Below, one piece after another: positions 17,475-26,059 of a DNA stretch of 64,000 nt. Made by a program: the position numbers and the translations under genes. Under the pieces are notes generated by a model. That model was given only the letters and a program-made list of their open reading frames with translations, was not told the DNA's origin and ran no database searches. This DNA comes from JBPRGH01 sp051418055 (GTDB lineage: Bacteria > Bacteroidota > Bacteroidia > Cytophagales > Cyclobacteriaceae): NCBI GenBank assembly GCA_051418055.1, contig JBPRGH010000044.1, positions 1-64,000 of the forward strand. The letters are read 5' to 3'. Positions within the stretch are counted from its first letter, which is position 1; the number at the start of each line of letters is the position of its first letter.

Positions 17475-18817
17475 TACCTTCCGGTATAATTATATGGGCT
17501 GATCTTCTTCAGTGTATCCTTTATCTCCTCTTTGACAGAAAGACCATCAATAAAATTATGTATTACTTCTTTGGTTATCTTTTGATTTGTCCTTGTAAGC
17601 TCCTTTAAAGCTTCATAAGGTTTTGGATATTTTTCCCTTCGTAATACTGTCTGGATAGCCTCTGCTACAACAGCCCAGTTTTTTTCAAGGTCATCTTCCA
17701 GTGCAGATTTATTCAGCTCTACCTTTTCCAGCCCTTTTAATAAAGATTTGTACGATATAAGCATGTGTGCCAGCGGAACACCAACATTTCGTAAAACGGT
17801 AGAATCTGTAAGGTCCCGCTGTAACCTGCTTATCGGTAGTTTTGCAGAAAGATGCTCTAATATGGCATTAGCCATTCCCAGATTACCTTCTGCATTTTCA
17901 AAATCGATAGGATTAACTTTATGTGGCATGGCTGATGAGCCTACTTCATCGTCTTTGATCTTTTGCTTAAAGTACTCCATGCTGATATACTGCCAGAAAT
18001 CCCGTGAAAGATCAATTAGCACAGTATTAATTCTTTTTATCGAATCACAAAAGGCAGCCAGGTGATCATAGTGTTCGATTTGAGTAGTGGGAAAACTTCT
18101 TTTCAGCCCCAGCGATTGTTGTACAAACTGATTGGCAAATGCATGCCAGTCCTGCTCGGGATAGGCAACATAATGGGCATTAAAATTTCCAGTAGCCCCT
18201 CCGAATTTTGCAGCATGCGGTACTGCCGTTAATAGCTGTACCTGCTCCCGAAGACGTTCTGAAAAAACCGATATCTCCTTACCCAGGCGCGTAGGTGATG
18301 CCGGCTGCCCGTGTGTCCGTGCCAGCATCGGGATATTTTCCCAGTCGAGTGCCATAAGCTCGAGCTTTTCAATTACCCGCTCCAGCTCCGGTAGCATTAG
18401 CTCCTCCATAGCCTCCTTTATTGATAAAGGAATGGCGGTATTATTTATATCCTGACTGGTAAGCCCAAAGTGGATAAACTCCACATGATCTTTCAGCCCC
18501 AGCTGAGAAAACCTTCCTTTAAGAAAATATTCTACGGCTTTTACATCATGATTAGTGGTGGTTTCTATTTCTTTAATTTCCTGAGCGTCTCGTTCGGAAA
18601 AATTGATATATATGTTACGGATGGTTTTATATTTATTTTTATCAAAACCTTTTAGCTCAGGAAGAGGCAGTTCACATAAGGCAATAAAATATTCTATTTC
18701 AATCCTCACCCTGTAGTTGATCAGACCGAATTCGGAAAAATAAGGGCTTAATTCAGCAGTTTTATTTCTATAGCGTCCATCAACAGGAGAGATTGCATTA
18801 AGTTGATCAAGTTTCAT
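17474..18817 (-). CDS. purB: Adenylosuccinate lyase
   Basis: PurB cleaves SAICAR to AICAR and adenylosuccinate to AMP, two fumarate-releasing steps of purine synthesis. The protein (447 residues from the start at 18817) opens with LNAISPVDGRYRNKTAEL, typical of PurB. It contains the lyase loop GSSAMPHKVNPIDFE (about residues 288-302) with the catalytic serine, and other PurB blocks such as TTNHDVKAVEYF, FGLTSQDINNTA and ARTHGQPASPTRLGKE. A longer frame reaches 18838, but a perfect promoter (18836-18866) would overlap it, so 18817 is preferred. The MFS gene follows with a one-base overlap. Confidence 0.95.
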   Translation of the reverse strand: MKLDQLNAISPVDGRYRNKTAELSPYFSEFGLINYRVRIEIEYFIALCELPLPELKGFDKNKYKTIRNIYINFSERDAQEIKEIETTTNHDVKAVEYFLKGRFSQLGLKDHVEFIHFGLTSQDINNTAIPLSIKEAMEELMLPELERVIEKLELMALDWENIPMLARTHGQPASPTRLGKEISVFSERLREQVQLLTAVPHAAKFGGATGNFNAHYVAYPEQDWHAFANQFVQQSLGLKRSFPTTQIEHYDHLAAFCDSIKRINTVLIDLSRDFWQYISMEYFKQKIKDDEVGSSAMPHKVNPIDFENAEGNLGMANAILEHLSAKLPISRLQRDLTDSTVLRNVGVPLAHMLISYKSLLKGLEKVELNKSALEDDLEKNWAVVAEAIQTVLRREKYPKPYEALKELTRTNQKITKEVIHNFIDGLSVKEEIKDTLKKISPYNYTGR

Positions 18818-18835
18818 GTAGTAGTCGTTAAGAGG

Positions 18836-18866
18836 CAAATTTAGTCTTCATTCAATGGTTGACAAA
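18836..18866 (-). promoter_or_regulatory. Consensus Bacteroidota promoter of purB
   Basis: On the minus strand TTTG (18863-18866), exactly 19 bp, then TAAATTTG (18836-18843). This is a perfect match to the housekeeping consensus TTTG-N19-TAnnTTTG, placed about 19 bp ahead of the purB ATG at 18817. Confidence 0.85.
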
Positions 18867-18894
18867 ATCAGAGGCATGAAAATACTTTTTTGGT

Positions 18895-18902
18895 TAGCTT
18901 TG
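18895..18902 (+). promoter_or_regulatory. -7 box of the DUF5916 gene
   Basis: TAGCTTTG matches TAnnTTTG exactly, 12 bp before the ATG at 18914. No -33 box at the right spacing is visible. It overlaps the alternative TTG start at 18890, arguing against that start. Confidence 0.55.
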
Positions 18903-18913
18903 CGAGCGGAACG

Positions 18914-21139
18914 ATGAGGAACTGTTATTTTTTAATATTTGCATTTTTTCTTTCTGAAACTTCTTTGTTAGCACAAATAAATGCCGAAAAATTTACTTAT
19001 CAGGTTAATGCTACTACAGAAGAAATAATTATAGATGGTCGGTTGGAGGAACCCTTATGGACCAGGCTCGATCATATAAATCAGTTTTATCTAAATTTTC
19101 CTATTGATTCTGTAAAAGCAGAATATCAGACACAGGTGTTGGTAGCGTATGATGACAAAAATTTTTATATAGCGGGAAGGGCATTTGATGCTAATCCGGA
19201 TCATGTAGTGCAGTCGCTGAAGAGAGATTTTGATTTTGGAGGTAATGATAATATCAGCTTTTATATTGATCCATATAATGATTATACCAATGGGTTTACT
19301 TTTGGGATTACGCCTCTTGGTGTTCAGCGGGAAGGTATAGTTACCAATGGCCAGGAGGTTTCTACCGACTGGGACAACAAATGGTTTGCTGATACAGAGC
19401 ACCATGAGGGGTTCTGGACTTTTGAAATATCAATACCATTTAAGACACTGCGGTACAACGAAGAGCTTAAAGCCTGGAATTTTAATGTTTTACGTAATAA
19501 TTTAAAGGATAACACGCGCTCCTCATGGACTATAATTCCCGTAGGTTACCGCCCTTCTTCATTTGCCTTTGCAGGAAAATTATTATTTGATAAGAAATTA
19601 CCTAAACCGGGTATAAATGCCGTCCTCATTCCTTATGTAGCAGGATCATATATTTCAGCTGAGGAAACAGAGACTGGTTTTAATGCTGGGTTTGACGCAA
19701 AAATTGGTTTAACACCAAGTTTAAATCTGGATCTGACATTCAATCCGGATTTTTCTCAGGTTGAAGTAGACCGCCAGGTAACCAACCTGAGCCGTTTTGA
19801 AATTTTCTTTCCTGAAAGGAGACAATTCTTCCTTGAAAACCAGGATCTTTTTTCAGAAGGTGGTTTTCGTTCCTCAAGACCTTTTTTCTCTCGGCGGATC
19901 GGAATAAGTACGGATACTATCGGGATTACCAAACAGGTGCCTTTGCAGTACGGCATGCGTTTAAGTGGAAAAGTAGCAAATAACTGGAGGATAGGATTGC
20001 TAAATATCCAAACTGAAGAGGAAGACAATGCATTGCTTCCCGGAGCTGTTGCGGAACCATATGCTTTTCGTCTGCCGGGTCAAAATTATACCGTGGCTGT
20101 TGCGCAGAGGCAAATATTTGGAAGAAGCAATATAGGTGCTGTGTTTGTAAACCGGGAAGCGTTAGATTTCGATGAGCAGGATACACTACTTTCTACAACA
20201 AAATATAACAGGGTTTTTGGGCTGGATTATAACCTGCTATCAAAGGATAATAAGTGGGAGGGAGATTTCTTCTATCACCGTTCTGTGGATCCGGAGCCTA
20301 AGGAAAGCAGTTATTCAACCGGTGCGTTTTTAAGATATGATAATAGTATCATTAGTATCGCTGTCTTAGCAGAGAGTGTTGGTGAAAATTACAATGCGGA
20401 AGTAGGATTTGTACAGCGAAAAGATATCATAAAAACAGGTTCTTTTATAGATTACAACTTTTATCCTGTCTCCAGAACCGTACAAAACCATGGTCCGGGT
20501 TTTAATATTTTTTATACGACCGATACTGATGGTAACAGAACTGATATGGAAATCAGTGCTGATTATTCTATTGAGTTCCTTAATACTGCAGAGATCAGGG
20601 CGGGATTTGAGCGGAGATTTGAAATGTTGCGGCGTCCATTTGATCCTACTAGGGCAAGTGAAGTAAAACTTGATATAGGAGATGCTTTTTGGTGGAACAG
20701 GTATACTATTAGTGCTGAAACAGATCGGCGGAAAACATTAAATGCGGAAGGTGAAGTATCTTATGGTGGTTTTTATAATGGTAATCGTTTTGTAGCTAAT
20801 ACGGAAATAAATTATAGGTATCAGCCTTACGGCCAACTTTCTCTTGCTGCTGAATATAACCAGTTGGATTTTCCGGATCCATTCATTGATACCGAATTCT
20901 GGCTTATCGGACCAAAGGTTGAAGTTACGTTCACAAAAAGCATTTTTTTAACGACCTTTGTACAATACAACGAGCAGCGTGATAATGTTAATCTTAATGC
21001 ACGCCTGCAGTGGAGATACAAACCCGTCTCTGATTTGTTTGTTGTTTATACTGAGAACTATCTGCCTTCAGGTTTATTTGCCGATGGTTCTTTAAACAGG
21101 GCTTTAGTTTTTAAATTGACGTATTGGTTAAATCTATAG
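18914..21139 (+). CDS. DUF5916 outer-membrane protein with CBM9-like N-terminal domain
   Basis: From the ATG at 18914 the protein is 741 residues and starts with a signal peptide (FLIFAFFLSETSLLAQ). A CBM9-like carbohydrate-binding module follows at about 20-210 (EIIIDGRLEEPLWTR, VLVAYDDKNFYIAGRAFD, WTFEISIPFKTLRYNE). The DUF5916 region then runs to a C-terminal aromatic strand (ALVFKLTYWLNL), consistent with an outer-membrane barrel (LTFNPDFSQVEVDRQVTN, FFPERRQFFLENQDLF). The family is widespread in Bacteroidota; the role is unknown, with glycan binding or export proposed only from the CBM9 part. It is followed after 2 bp by the ferredoxin-reductase gene on the same strand. Confidence 0.82.
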   Translation: MRNCYFLIFAFFLSETSLLAQINAEKFTYQVNATTEEIIIDGRLEEPLWTRLDHINQFYLNFPIDSVKAEYQTQVLVAYDDKNFYIAGRAFDANPDHVVQSLKRDFDFGGNDNISFYIDPYNDYTNGFTFGITPLGVQREGIVTNGQEVSTDWDNKWFADTEHHEGFWTFEISIPFKTLRYNEELKAWNFNVLRNNLKDNTRSSWTIIPVGYRPSSFAFAGKLLFDKKLPKPGINAVLIPYVAGSYISAEETETGFNAGFDAKIGLTPSLNLDLTFNPDFSQVEVDRQVTNLSRFEIFFPERRQFFLENQDLFSEGGFRSSRPFFSRRIGISTDTIGITKQVPLQYGMRLSGKVANNWRIGLLNIQTEEEDNALLPGAVAEPYAFRLPGQNYTVAVAQRQIFGRSNIGAVFVNREALDFDEQDTLLSTTKYNRVFGLDYNLLSKDNKWEGDFFYHRSVDPEPKESSYSTGAFLRYDNSIISIAVLAESVGENYNAEVGFVQRKDIIKTGSFIDYNFYPVSRTVQNHGPGFNIFYTTDTDGNRTDMEISADYSIEFLNTAEIRAGFERRFEMLRRPFDPTRASEVKLDIGDAFWWNRYTISAETDRRKTLNAEGEVSYGGFYNGNRFVANTEINYRYQPYGQLSLAAEYNQLDFPDPFIDTEFWLIGPKVEVTFTKSIFLTTFVQYNEQRDNVNLNARLQWRYKPVSDLFVVYTENYLPSGLFADGSLNRALVFKLTYWLNL

Positions 21140-21141
21140 AA

Positions 21142-22272
21142 ATGGTATTTAATTTATTTAATAAAAAAGGAAAAGAAGAAAAGAAGGAAAAAGCTTCAAA
21201 GGGTTCAAATCGGTACCGCGACCTTAAAGTAAAGGAGATCATCAATGAAACCCATGATGCTATAACCATTGTATTTCATTCCCCTGAAGAAAAATTTAAT
21301 TATAAATCAGGGCAGTTTTTAACTCTTATTGTAAATATTAACGGGAAAGAAGTTCGCCGGGCTTATTCACTTTGCAGCAGCCCTTATACTGACGATGATC
21401 TTGCCGTTACTGTAAAAAGAGTTGACGGTGGATTGATGTCCAACTGGTTACCGGATAATCTTAATGTTGGCGATACAGTGAAGGTTATGGAGCCAATGGG
21501 AGTTTTTACCACCGAATTCAAGAGCTCCAATAAACGCCATGTAATCATGTTTGCCGGCGGTAGCGGTATTACTCCGATGCTTTCTATAATAAAATCTTTG
21601 TTGTCTCAGGAGCCGGATAGTATTGTATCCCTAATCTATGCCAACAGGAATATTAACAGCATCATCTTTAAAGAAGAGCTGGATAAATTAGAAACTGAAT
21701 ATGAAGGCAGGGTTCATGTAATACATATTCTTGATGATGCTCCAATGAACTGGCAGGGATACTCCGGACTGTTGAATCATGAGATGCTAAATAAACTTTT
21801 TGAGCGAATCCCTGACTGGGGACTGGAAAAAACCACATACCTGATGTGCGGCCCTGAAGGGATGATGAAAAATGTTGAAACCCTACTTTCAGCCCAGGAT
21901 ATTCCAAAGGAAAACGTCTTTAAGGAAAGTTTTGTGGCAGGAACTATTGATAAGGAATTAAAGCAGGCGGAGGCTGCAACCGGTGGTGATGAGGTTGTAG
22001 AACGTGAAGTTACTATTCATTATGATGGAGAGGAACATAAGATCATGGTCCCGCCGGATAAAACTATTCTCGAAACAGCTCTTGATCTTGGAATTGATCT
22101 TCCTTTCTCCTGTCAAAGTGGATTATGTACAGCTTGCCGGGGTAAGTGTATCAGTGGTAAAGTGAAACTTGAGGAAGAAGAGGGATTGAGTGAAGCGGAA
22201 CTGGCTGAAGGTTACGTGCTTACATGTGTCGGACATCCTCTTACTGAAGATGTAATAATTGAAATAGGTTAA
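21142..22272 (+). CDS. Ferredoxin--NADP reductase with C-terminal 2Fe-2S domain (PaaE-like)
   Basis: The start at 21142 (376 residues) follows the upstream stop by 2 bp; an in-frame TTG at 21124 would overlap that gene. Domains in order: FAD-binding barrel (FKSGQFLTL-like YKSGQFLTLIVNI, then RRAYSLCSSP), NAD(P)-binding domain (IMFAGGSGITPMLSIIKSLL, LMCGPEGMM), then a plant-type 2Fe-2S domain at about 285-376 with the cysteines of SCQSGLCTACRGKC and LTCVGHP. Such reductases pass electrons from NADPH to oxygenases or other acceptors, as PaaE does for phenylacetyl-CoA epoxidase. No oxygenase subunits are nearby, so the partner is unknown. Its stop overlaps the next ATG by one base (TAATG), so it is coupled to the M3 peptidase. 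Confidence 0.85.
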   Translation: MVFNLFNKKGKEEKKEKASKGSNRYRDLKVKEIINETHDAITIVFHSPEEKFNYKSGQFLTLIVNINGKEVRRAYSLCSSPYTDDDLAVTVKRVDGGLMSNWLPDNLNVGDTVKVMEPMGVFTTEFKSSNKRHVIMFAGGSGITPMLSIIKSLLSQEPDSIVSLIYANRNINSIIFKEELDKLETEYEGRVHVIHILDDAPMNWQGYSGLLNHEMLNKLFERIPDWGLEKTTYLMCGPEGMMKNVETLLSAQDIPKENVFKESFVAGTIDKELKQAEAATGGDEVVEREVTIHYDGEEHKIMVPPDKTILETALDLGIDLPFSCQSGLCTACRGKCISGKVKLEEEEGLSEAELAEGYVLTCVGHPLTEDVIIEIG

Positions 22273-23996
22273 TGAAAGGAACTGTAATAATACCTGAGAG
22301 GAAGCCAAGAAAATTTGTTCCCGAAGATTTTAAGATCAAAGACTGGGAGAGCTTAAAACCTTATTATGAGGATCTTCTGGAGAGAGAAATAAAAAACAAG
22401 GAAGATCTTCGCAAGTGGTTTATTGACCGGAGTGAGCTGGAATCCATTATTTCGGAAGATCACGGCTGGAGATATATCAATATGACCCGGTTTACGGATA
22501 ATGAGGAATATGCCGAGGCTTACAGGACCTTTATACAGCAGATCCAGCCAAAGATAGCCCCTGTTACAGATAAGCTAAATAGAGAAGCTTTAGAGTCGCC
22601 TTTCCTAAATGAGCTGGAGAAAGAAGAAGGCTTTGACATATTAATTCGCTCTCTGAGAAAGGAAATAGAAATCTTCAGGGAAGAGAATATTTCTCTGTTT
22701 ACAGAAATCCAGACTGAAACCCAAAAGTACGGGCAGATCATTGGCAATATGACTGTAGAAGTAGAAGGGCAGGAGATGACCCTTCCGCAGGCAACAGTGC
22801 TTCTACAGGATAATAACCGGAAGAAAAGAGAGGAGGTCTATAAGAAAATCGTATCCAGAAGGCTTCAGGATAAGAATAAGCTGGAAGAGCTGTTTGATAA
22901 CCTTGTTGAGCTACGACATAAAGTTGCAGAAAATGCAGGATTTCAAAATTTCAGGGACTACATGTTTAAATCTCTCGGCCGGTTTGATTACGACCCAAAG
23001 GATTGTTTTGAATTTCATAAGGCAGTAAAAAATGAAGTAGCGCCGAAATTAAATGATATTGCCAGTGAGCGTAAGGAAAAATTAGGTGTGGAGAAACTGA
23101 AGCCATGGGATAAAGCCGTGGATCCTGAGGCAAAACCTGCATTAAAACCTTTCAAAACCAGTGAAGAGCTGACTCAAAAGACTATAGAAGCATTCAGCAG
23201 GCTGGATCCTTTTCTGGGAGAATGTCTGGCTATAATGGATGAGATGGGCCATCTGGACCTTGAGTCGCGAAAAGGAAAAGCACCCGGGGGCTATAATTAT
23301 CCGCTGGCTGAAATAGGGGTGCCTTTCATTTTTATGAATGCTACTTCCACTCTTCGTGATATGGTGACGATCCTGCATGAAGGCGGCCATGCCGTACATT
23401 CTTTTCTGATCAGGGACCTTGAAATTAGTGATTTTAAAGAAGCTCCTTCTGAAGTTGCCGAATTGGCTTCTATGGCCATGGAACTCATTTCTATGGATGA
23501 ATGGGATTTGTTTTTTGATAATGAGGAGGATCTTAAAAGAGCCAAAAAAGAGCATCTTGAGCAGATAATTGAAACTTTACCATGGGTAGCAACCATTGAT
23601 AAATTCCAGCACTGGATATACGAAACCCCTTCTCATACAAGGGAGGAGAGGAAACAGGAATGGAACAGGATCTTTGATTCTTTTACAGATGATGTGACTG
23701 ATTGGAGTGGCTGTGAGGAAGCCAAGAATTATCTATGGCATAAGCAGCTTCATCTTTATGAAGTACCTTTCTATTATATTGAATATGGTATGGCCCAGTT
23801 AGGTGCTGTTGCAGTTTGGAGAAATTATAAATCAGATAAAAGAAAAGGTCTGGAAGGTTACATTAATGCCCTGAAGTTAGGCTATATCAGATCAATTCCT
23901 GAAGTATATGAAGCTGCAAACATTAAGTTTGATTTTAGCAGTGATTATATAAAGTCGCTTATAAAGTTCGTAAAGGAAGAGATGGATAATTTATAA
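22272..23996 (+). CDS. M3 family oligoendopeptidase
   Basis: The 574-residue protein carries the zinc site HEGGH at about residues 369-373 (ILHEGGHAVHSF), followed by SEVAELASMAMELIS, which supplies the third ligand. The N-terminal part is the helical M3 (PepF-type) domain. These are cytoplasmic zinc endopeptidases that degrade oligopeptides. Its ATG overlaps the ferredoxin-reductase stop codon by one base. A strong terminator follows at 24013-24045. Length and architecture match the M3B oligoendopeptidase family common in Bacteroidota. Confidence 0.9.
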   Translation: MKGTVIIPERKPRKFVPEDFKIKDWESLKPYYEDLLEREIKNKEDLRKWFIDRSELESIISEDHGWRYINMTRFTDNEEYAEAYRTFIQQIQPKIAPVTDKLNREALESPFLNELEKEEGFDILIRSLRKEIEIFREENISLFTEIQTETQKYGQIIGNMTVEVEGQEMTLPQATVLLQDNNRKKREEVYKKIVSRRLQDKNKLEELFDNLVELRHKVAENAGFQNFRDYMFKSLGRFDYDPKDCFEFHKAVKNEVAPKLNDIASERKEKLGVEKLKPWDKAVDPEAKPALKPFKTSEELTQKTIEAFSRLDPFLGECLAIMDEMGHLDLESRKGKAPGGYNYPLAEIGVPFIFMNATSTLRDMVTILHEGGHAVHSFLIRDLEISDFKEAPSEVAELASMAMELISMDEWDLFFDNEEDLKRAKKEHLEQIIETLPWVATIDKFQHWIYETPSHTREERKQEWNRIFDSFTDDVTDWSGCEEAKNYLWHKQLHLYEVPFYYIEYGMAQLGAVAVWRNYKSDKRKGLEGYINALKLGYIRSIPEVYEAANIKFDFSSDYIKSLIKFVKEEMDNL

Positions 23997-24012
23997 GGGA
24001 AATTGATATTTT

Positions 24013-24045
24013 AAAAAGGCCGGTTTATTTAACCGGCCTTTTTAT
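24013..24045. terminator. Bidirectional rho-independent terminator
   Basis: AAAAAGGCCGGTT pairs with AACCGGCCTTTTT around a TATTT loop. Runs of A and T on the two sides let it serve both the M3 peptidase gene and the convergent Hsp20 gene. Confidence 0.9.
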
Positions 24046-24058
24046 ATTTTACCAATGA

Positions 24059-24478
24059 TTACCTGATATCTATTTGCCTTGGCGACTTCCTTTTCGCTTC
24101 TTCCTTTTTAGGGATACTAATTTCCAGTACCCCATCCTTATAAGAAGCATTTATATTCTCTTCATCTACTGTTTTAGGTAAAGTAAATCTCCTTTGAAAA
24201 GCTTCATAGCTGAACTCTCTTCTTGTAAATTTTTCTTCCTCACGTTCTTCCCGTGTTTTTTCGGAAGATATAGTTAAAACATTATCATTTACCACGATAT
24301 TGAAATCTTCTTTTTTCATACCGGGAGCAGCTACCTCCAGCTTAAAATCGTTCTCTGTCTCACTAATATTTACTGAAGGCATCGTTGGTCTGTCACCAGC
24401 ATAATCAGCTTCTTCAAAAAAACTTGGATTAAAAATGTCATCAAAAATTGATGGTGTATTTCTTCTCATTATAGCCAT
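24059..24478 (-). CDS. Hsp20/alpha-crystallin family small heat-shock protein
   Basis: The 139-residue protein has the alpha-crystallin domain at about 35-130: NISETENDFKLEVAAPGMKKEDF, NIVVNDNVLTISSEKTRE, FSYEAFQRRFTLPKTVD and INASYKDGVLEISIPKKEE. Small heat-shock proteins are ATP-independent holdases that keep unfolding proteins soluble. The gene has an unusual perfect Shine-Dalgarno (AAGGAGGT, 24485-24492 on the minus strand), 5 nt before the ATG. A promoter candidate (TTTG-N21-TACCTCTG) lies farther upstream. It is downstream of and parallel to the DUF4112 gene and opens the stress-gene island. Confidence 0.93.
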   Translation of the reverse strand: MAIMRRNTPSIFDDIFNPSFFEEADYAGDRPTMPSVNISETENDFKLEVAAPGMKKEDFNIVVNDNVLTISSEKTREEREEEKFTRREFSYEAFQRRFTLPKTVDEENINASYKDGVLEISIPKKEEAKRKSPRQIDIR

Positions 24479-24482
24479 ATTA

Positions 24483-24492
24483 TACCTCCTTT
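24483..24492 (-). promoter_or_regulatory. Strong Shine-Dalgarno of the Hsp20 gene
   Basis: On the minus strand AAGGAGGT precedes the ATG by 5 nt. Bacteroidota rarely use such sites, so it points to high or special translation of the Hsp20 gene. Confidence 0.7.
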
Positions 24493-24553
24493 TTATTTTG
24501 ATAACAGAGGTATTTTTTAAATGTTAGCTATAACAAAGGTTAATTTAAATTTT

Positions 24554-25030
24554 TTAAAATAAAGAGAAAATTGCAGTAATTATAGCCCAGATAATCAGTA
24601 TCAAAATTATGAAAATCACTATAAAGACAATTATTAGAACCGTCAGGAATCGGGTGCCTTTACCCTGATATTTCCCCTCTTCATAATGCTCCTGCAGCAG
24701 CCTCAGATTACGCTCATTGGCTTTATAGTAAAAGTCAAAAATATGACCCAGGAGAGGGATACTTCCAATCACCGCATCAAGTGCAGCATTACCTACCATC
24801 ATATAGATCACCTTACGACTGGCGCCATATCGCGAGATATAGAAGATAATAAGGCCTGAGACTGCATATGATGCAATATCGCCAACTCCCGGTATCAGGC
24901 CTAAAATAGGGTCAAGGCCAAAACGGAATTTTGTCCCGGGCAGGCTAAATTCAGAGTCCATTAAACGCGTAAGATATTTTACATATCTCAGGTCAGGATC
25001 TCCCTTAGTGAAATTATTTTTGGTGTTCAT
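24554..25030 (-). CDS. DUF4112 membrane protein
   Basis: The 158-residue protein contains the DUF4112 pattern: YLTRLMDSEFSLPGTKFRFGLDPILGLIPGVGDIASYAVSG (residues about 18-60), two membrane segments, and GSIPLLGHIFDFYYKANERN. The C-terminus is a long hydrophobic helix (LTVLIIVFIVIFIILILIIWAIITAIFSLF, in part). The function is unknown; the family is common beside stress genes in Bacteroidota. It precedes the Hsp20 gene on the same strand with a 75-bp gap. Its start lies 14-22 nt after a terminator-like hairpin (25045-25078). Confidence 0.85.
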   Translation of the reverse strand: MNTKNNFTKGDPDLRYVKYLTRLMDSEFSLPGTKFRFGLDPILGLIPGVGDIASYAVSGLIIFYISRYGASRKVIYMMVGNAALDAVIGSIPLLGHIFDFYYKANERNLRLLQEHYEEGKYQGKGTRFLTVLIIVFIVIFIILILIIWAIITAIFSLF

Positions 25031-25044
25031 TTAAGCAGTATAAC

Positions 25045-25101
25045 AAAAAAAAAGGGCTGCCGTTTTAAGGCAACCCTTAAAAGGTGCAAATAAATGCACC
25101 T
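25045..25101 (-). terminator. Leader hairpins, possible attenuator upstream of DUF4112
   Basis: On the minus strand, a hairpin AAGGGTTGCC / GGCAGCCCTT (25052-25078) is followed by a T run and then the DUF4112 start codon about 20 nt later. A second perfect hairpin (GGTGCA / TGCACC, about 25083-25100) lies directly upstream. With no minus-strand gene upstream, this is either a leader attenuator or the end of a small RNA. Confidence 0.5.
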
Positions 25102-25422
25102 ATTCACCACCACATCCCATCTCTGAATTACTTCAGTTTTTGTTTTAGGTTGAAAATTTATAGTTCATATATCGCTATGATTATGCCATATTTTTTGACC
25201 ACGGGCTAAGTCATTTATACTGAGAAAGATAATTTTTTTAGCTGAAAAATGGCACATGATATTCCGGCAGTTTAGTGGCTGCAAGTCCACTTATCTGTGG
25301 TATTAATTACGCAATTTTTAAAATATGCGATATAATAAGGCCATTTGCTTTCCATTAGCGTTGTTGGATCAATTTATGCAAATAATTAAACAGAACTTTT
25401 GAAAATTAAATTTGAAAAGATT
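25102..25422. other. Intergenic region between divergent stress genes
   Basis: AT-rich, with several small palindromes and near matches to -7 boxes (TAAATTTT and TATCTTTC on the minus strand) but no correctly spaced -33 box. A six-codon minus-strand ORF (25100-25120, MGCGGE) ends at the leader hairpin; this may be chance. No other coding potential seen. Confidence 0.4.
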
Positions 25423-25872
25423 ATGATAGATAAATCAGTAAAAAAAGATTTGGATAATGTGTTGGATATATGCAAAGATGGTGCTGAAGGATATAAGAAG
25501 GCTGCTGATGCAATAGACAGCAGTGAGGCCGGAACTGTTTTTAGAAGATTATCTCAACAGCGCAGGCTTTTTGCGGAGGAACTAAAAAATGATGTTCGTG
25601 AGCATGGTCTTGATCTCGATGATAGCGGTACTGTAAAAGGTTTTTTACATAGAAACTGGATGGATCTGAAATCTAAAGTTACAGGAAATGACACATCAAC
25701 TGTTATTGAAACAGCAAAAACAGGGGAGAAAAAGGCCCTGGATGCTTATGATGATGCCATTAACAATGAAAACATGCCGGACTATCTTGTGGAAAAATTA
25801 TCTGGTCAGCGTCAGATGATCCGTGGTGCTATTGATCAGCTGGAATCTTTCAAGATTTCCCCTAACGTATAG
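25423..25872 (+). CDS. DUF2383 (PA2169 family) four-helix-bundle protein
   Basis: The start at 25423 gives 149 residues, beginning MIDKSVKKDLDNVLDIC; an earlier in-frame TTG at 25399 adds eight residues without conservation. The pattern is DGAEGYKKAADAI, RRLSQQRRLFAEELKNDVREHG, then HRNWMDLKSKVTGNDTSTVIETAKTGEKKALDAYDDA. This matches the DUF2383 family of ferritin-like helical bundles of unknown function, often stress-induced. A clear terminator follows at 25898-25925. It stands alone in the stress island. Confidence 0.87.
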   Translation: MIDKSVKKDLDNVLDICKDGAEGYKKAADAIDSSEAGTVFRRLSQQRRLFAEELKNDVREHGLDLDDSGTVKGFLHRNWMDLKSKVTGNDTSTVIETAKTGEKKALDAYDDAINNENMPDYLVEKLSGQRQMIRGAIDQLESFKISPNV

Positions 25873-25897
25873 ATGCTATCACACAATTAATATCAAT

Positions 25898-25925
25898 GGC
25901 TACCTTCCGGGGTAGCCTTTTTTTT
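25898..25925 (+). terminator. Rho-independent terminator
   Basis: GGCTACC / GGTAGCC stem with a short loop and a following run of about eight T ends the DUF2383 gene transcript. Confidence 0.88.
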
Positions 25926-26049
25926 GAGGTTATATTGTGTATAAACGTAGAACATCATCTACGTATCTTCCATGGATAGTTTTACAAATCATTGAAAATA
26001 AAGCTTTTATTTCCATGGCATGATTTTCATTAATGTTATGGAAAAAGAA

Positions 26050-26054
26050 GGAGG
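26050..26054 (+). promoter_or_regulatory. Shine-Dalgarno deciding the start of the NATase-like gene
   Basis: GGAGG (in AAGGAGG) sits 5 nt before the second of two adjacent ATG codons (26060) and only 2 nt before the first (26057). It favours 26060 over the upstream ATG at 26033. Confidence 0.6.
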
Positions 26055-26059
26055 CGATG

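Noticed and set aside
21142..22272. Assignment as PaaE of a phenylacetate pathway
   Set aside because: Domain order matches, but no epoxidase subunits are nearby, so a general oxygenase reductase label is safer.
23142..23555. 137-residue minus-strand frame inside the M3 peptidase gene
   Set aside because: It lies antisense to a conserved enzyme and shows no family pattern.
25100..25120. Six-codon ORF MGCGGE as a leader peptide
   Set aside because: Too short to separate from chance; kept only as part of the leader-hairpin observation.
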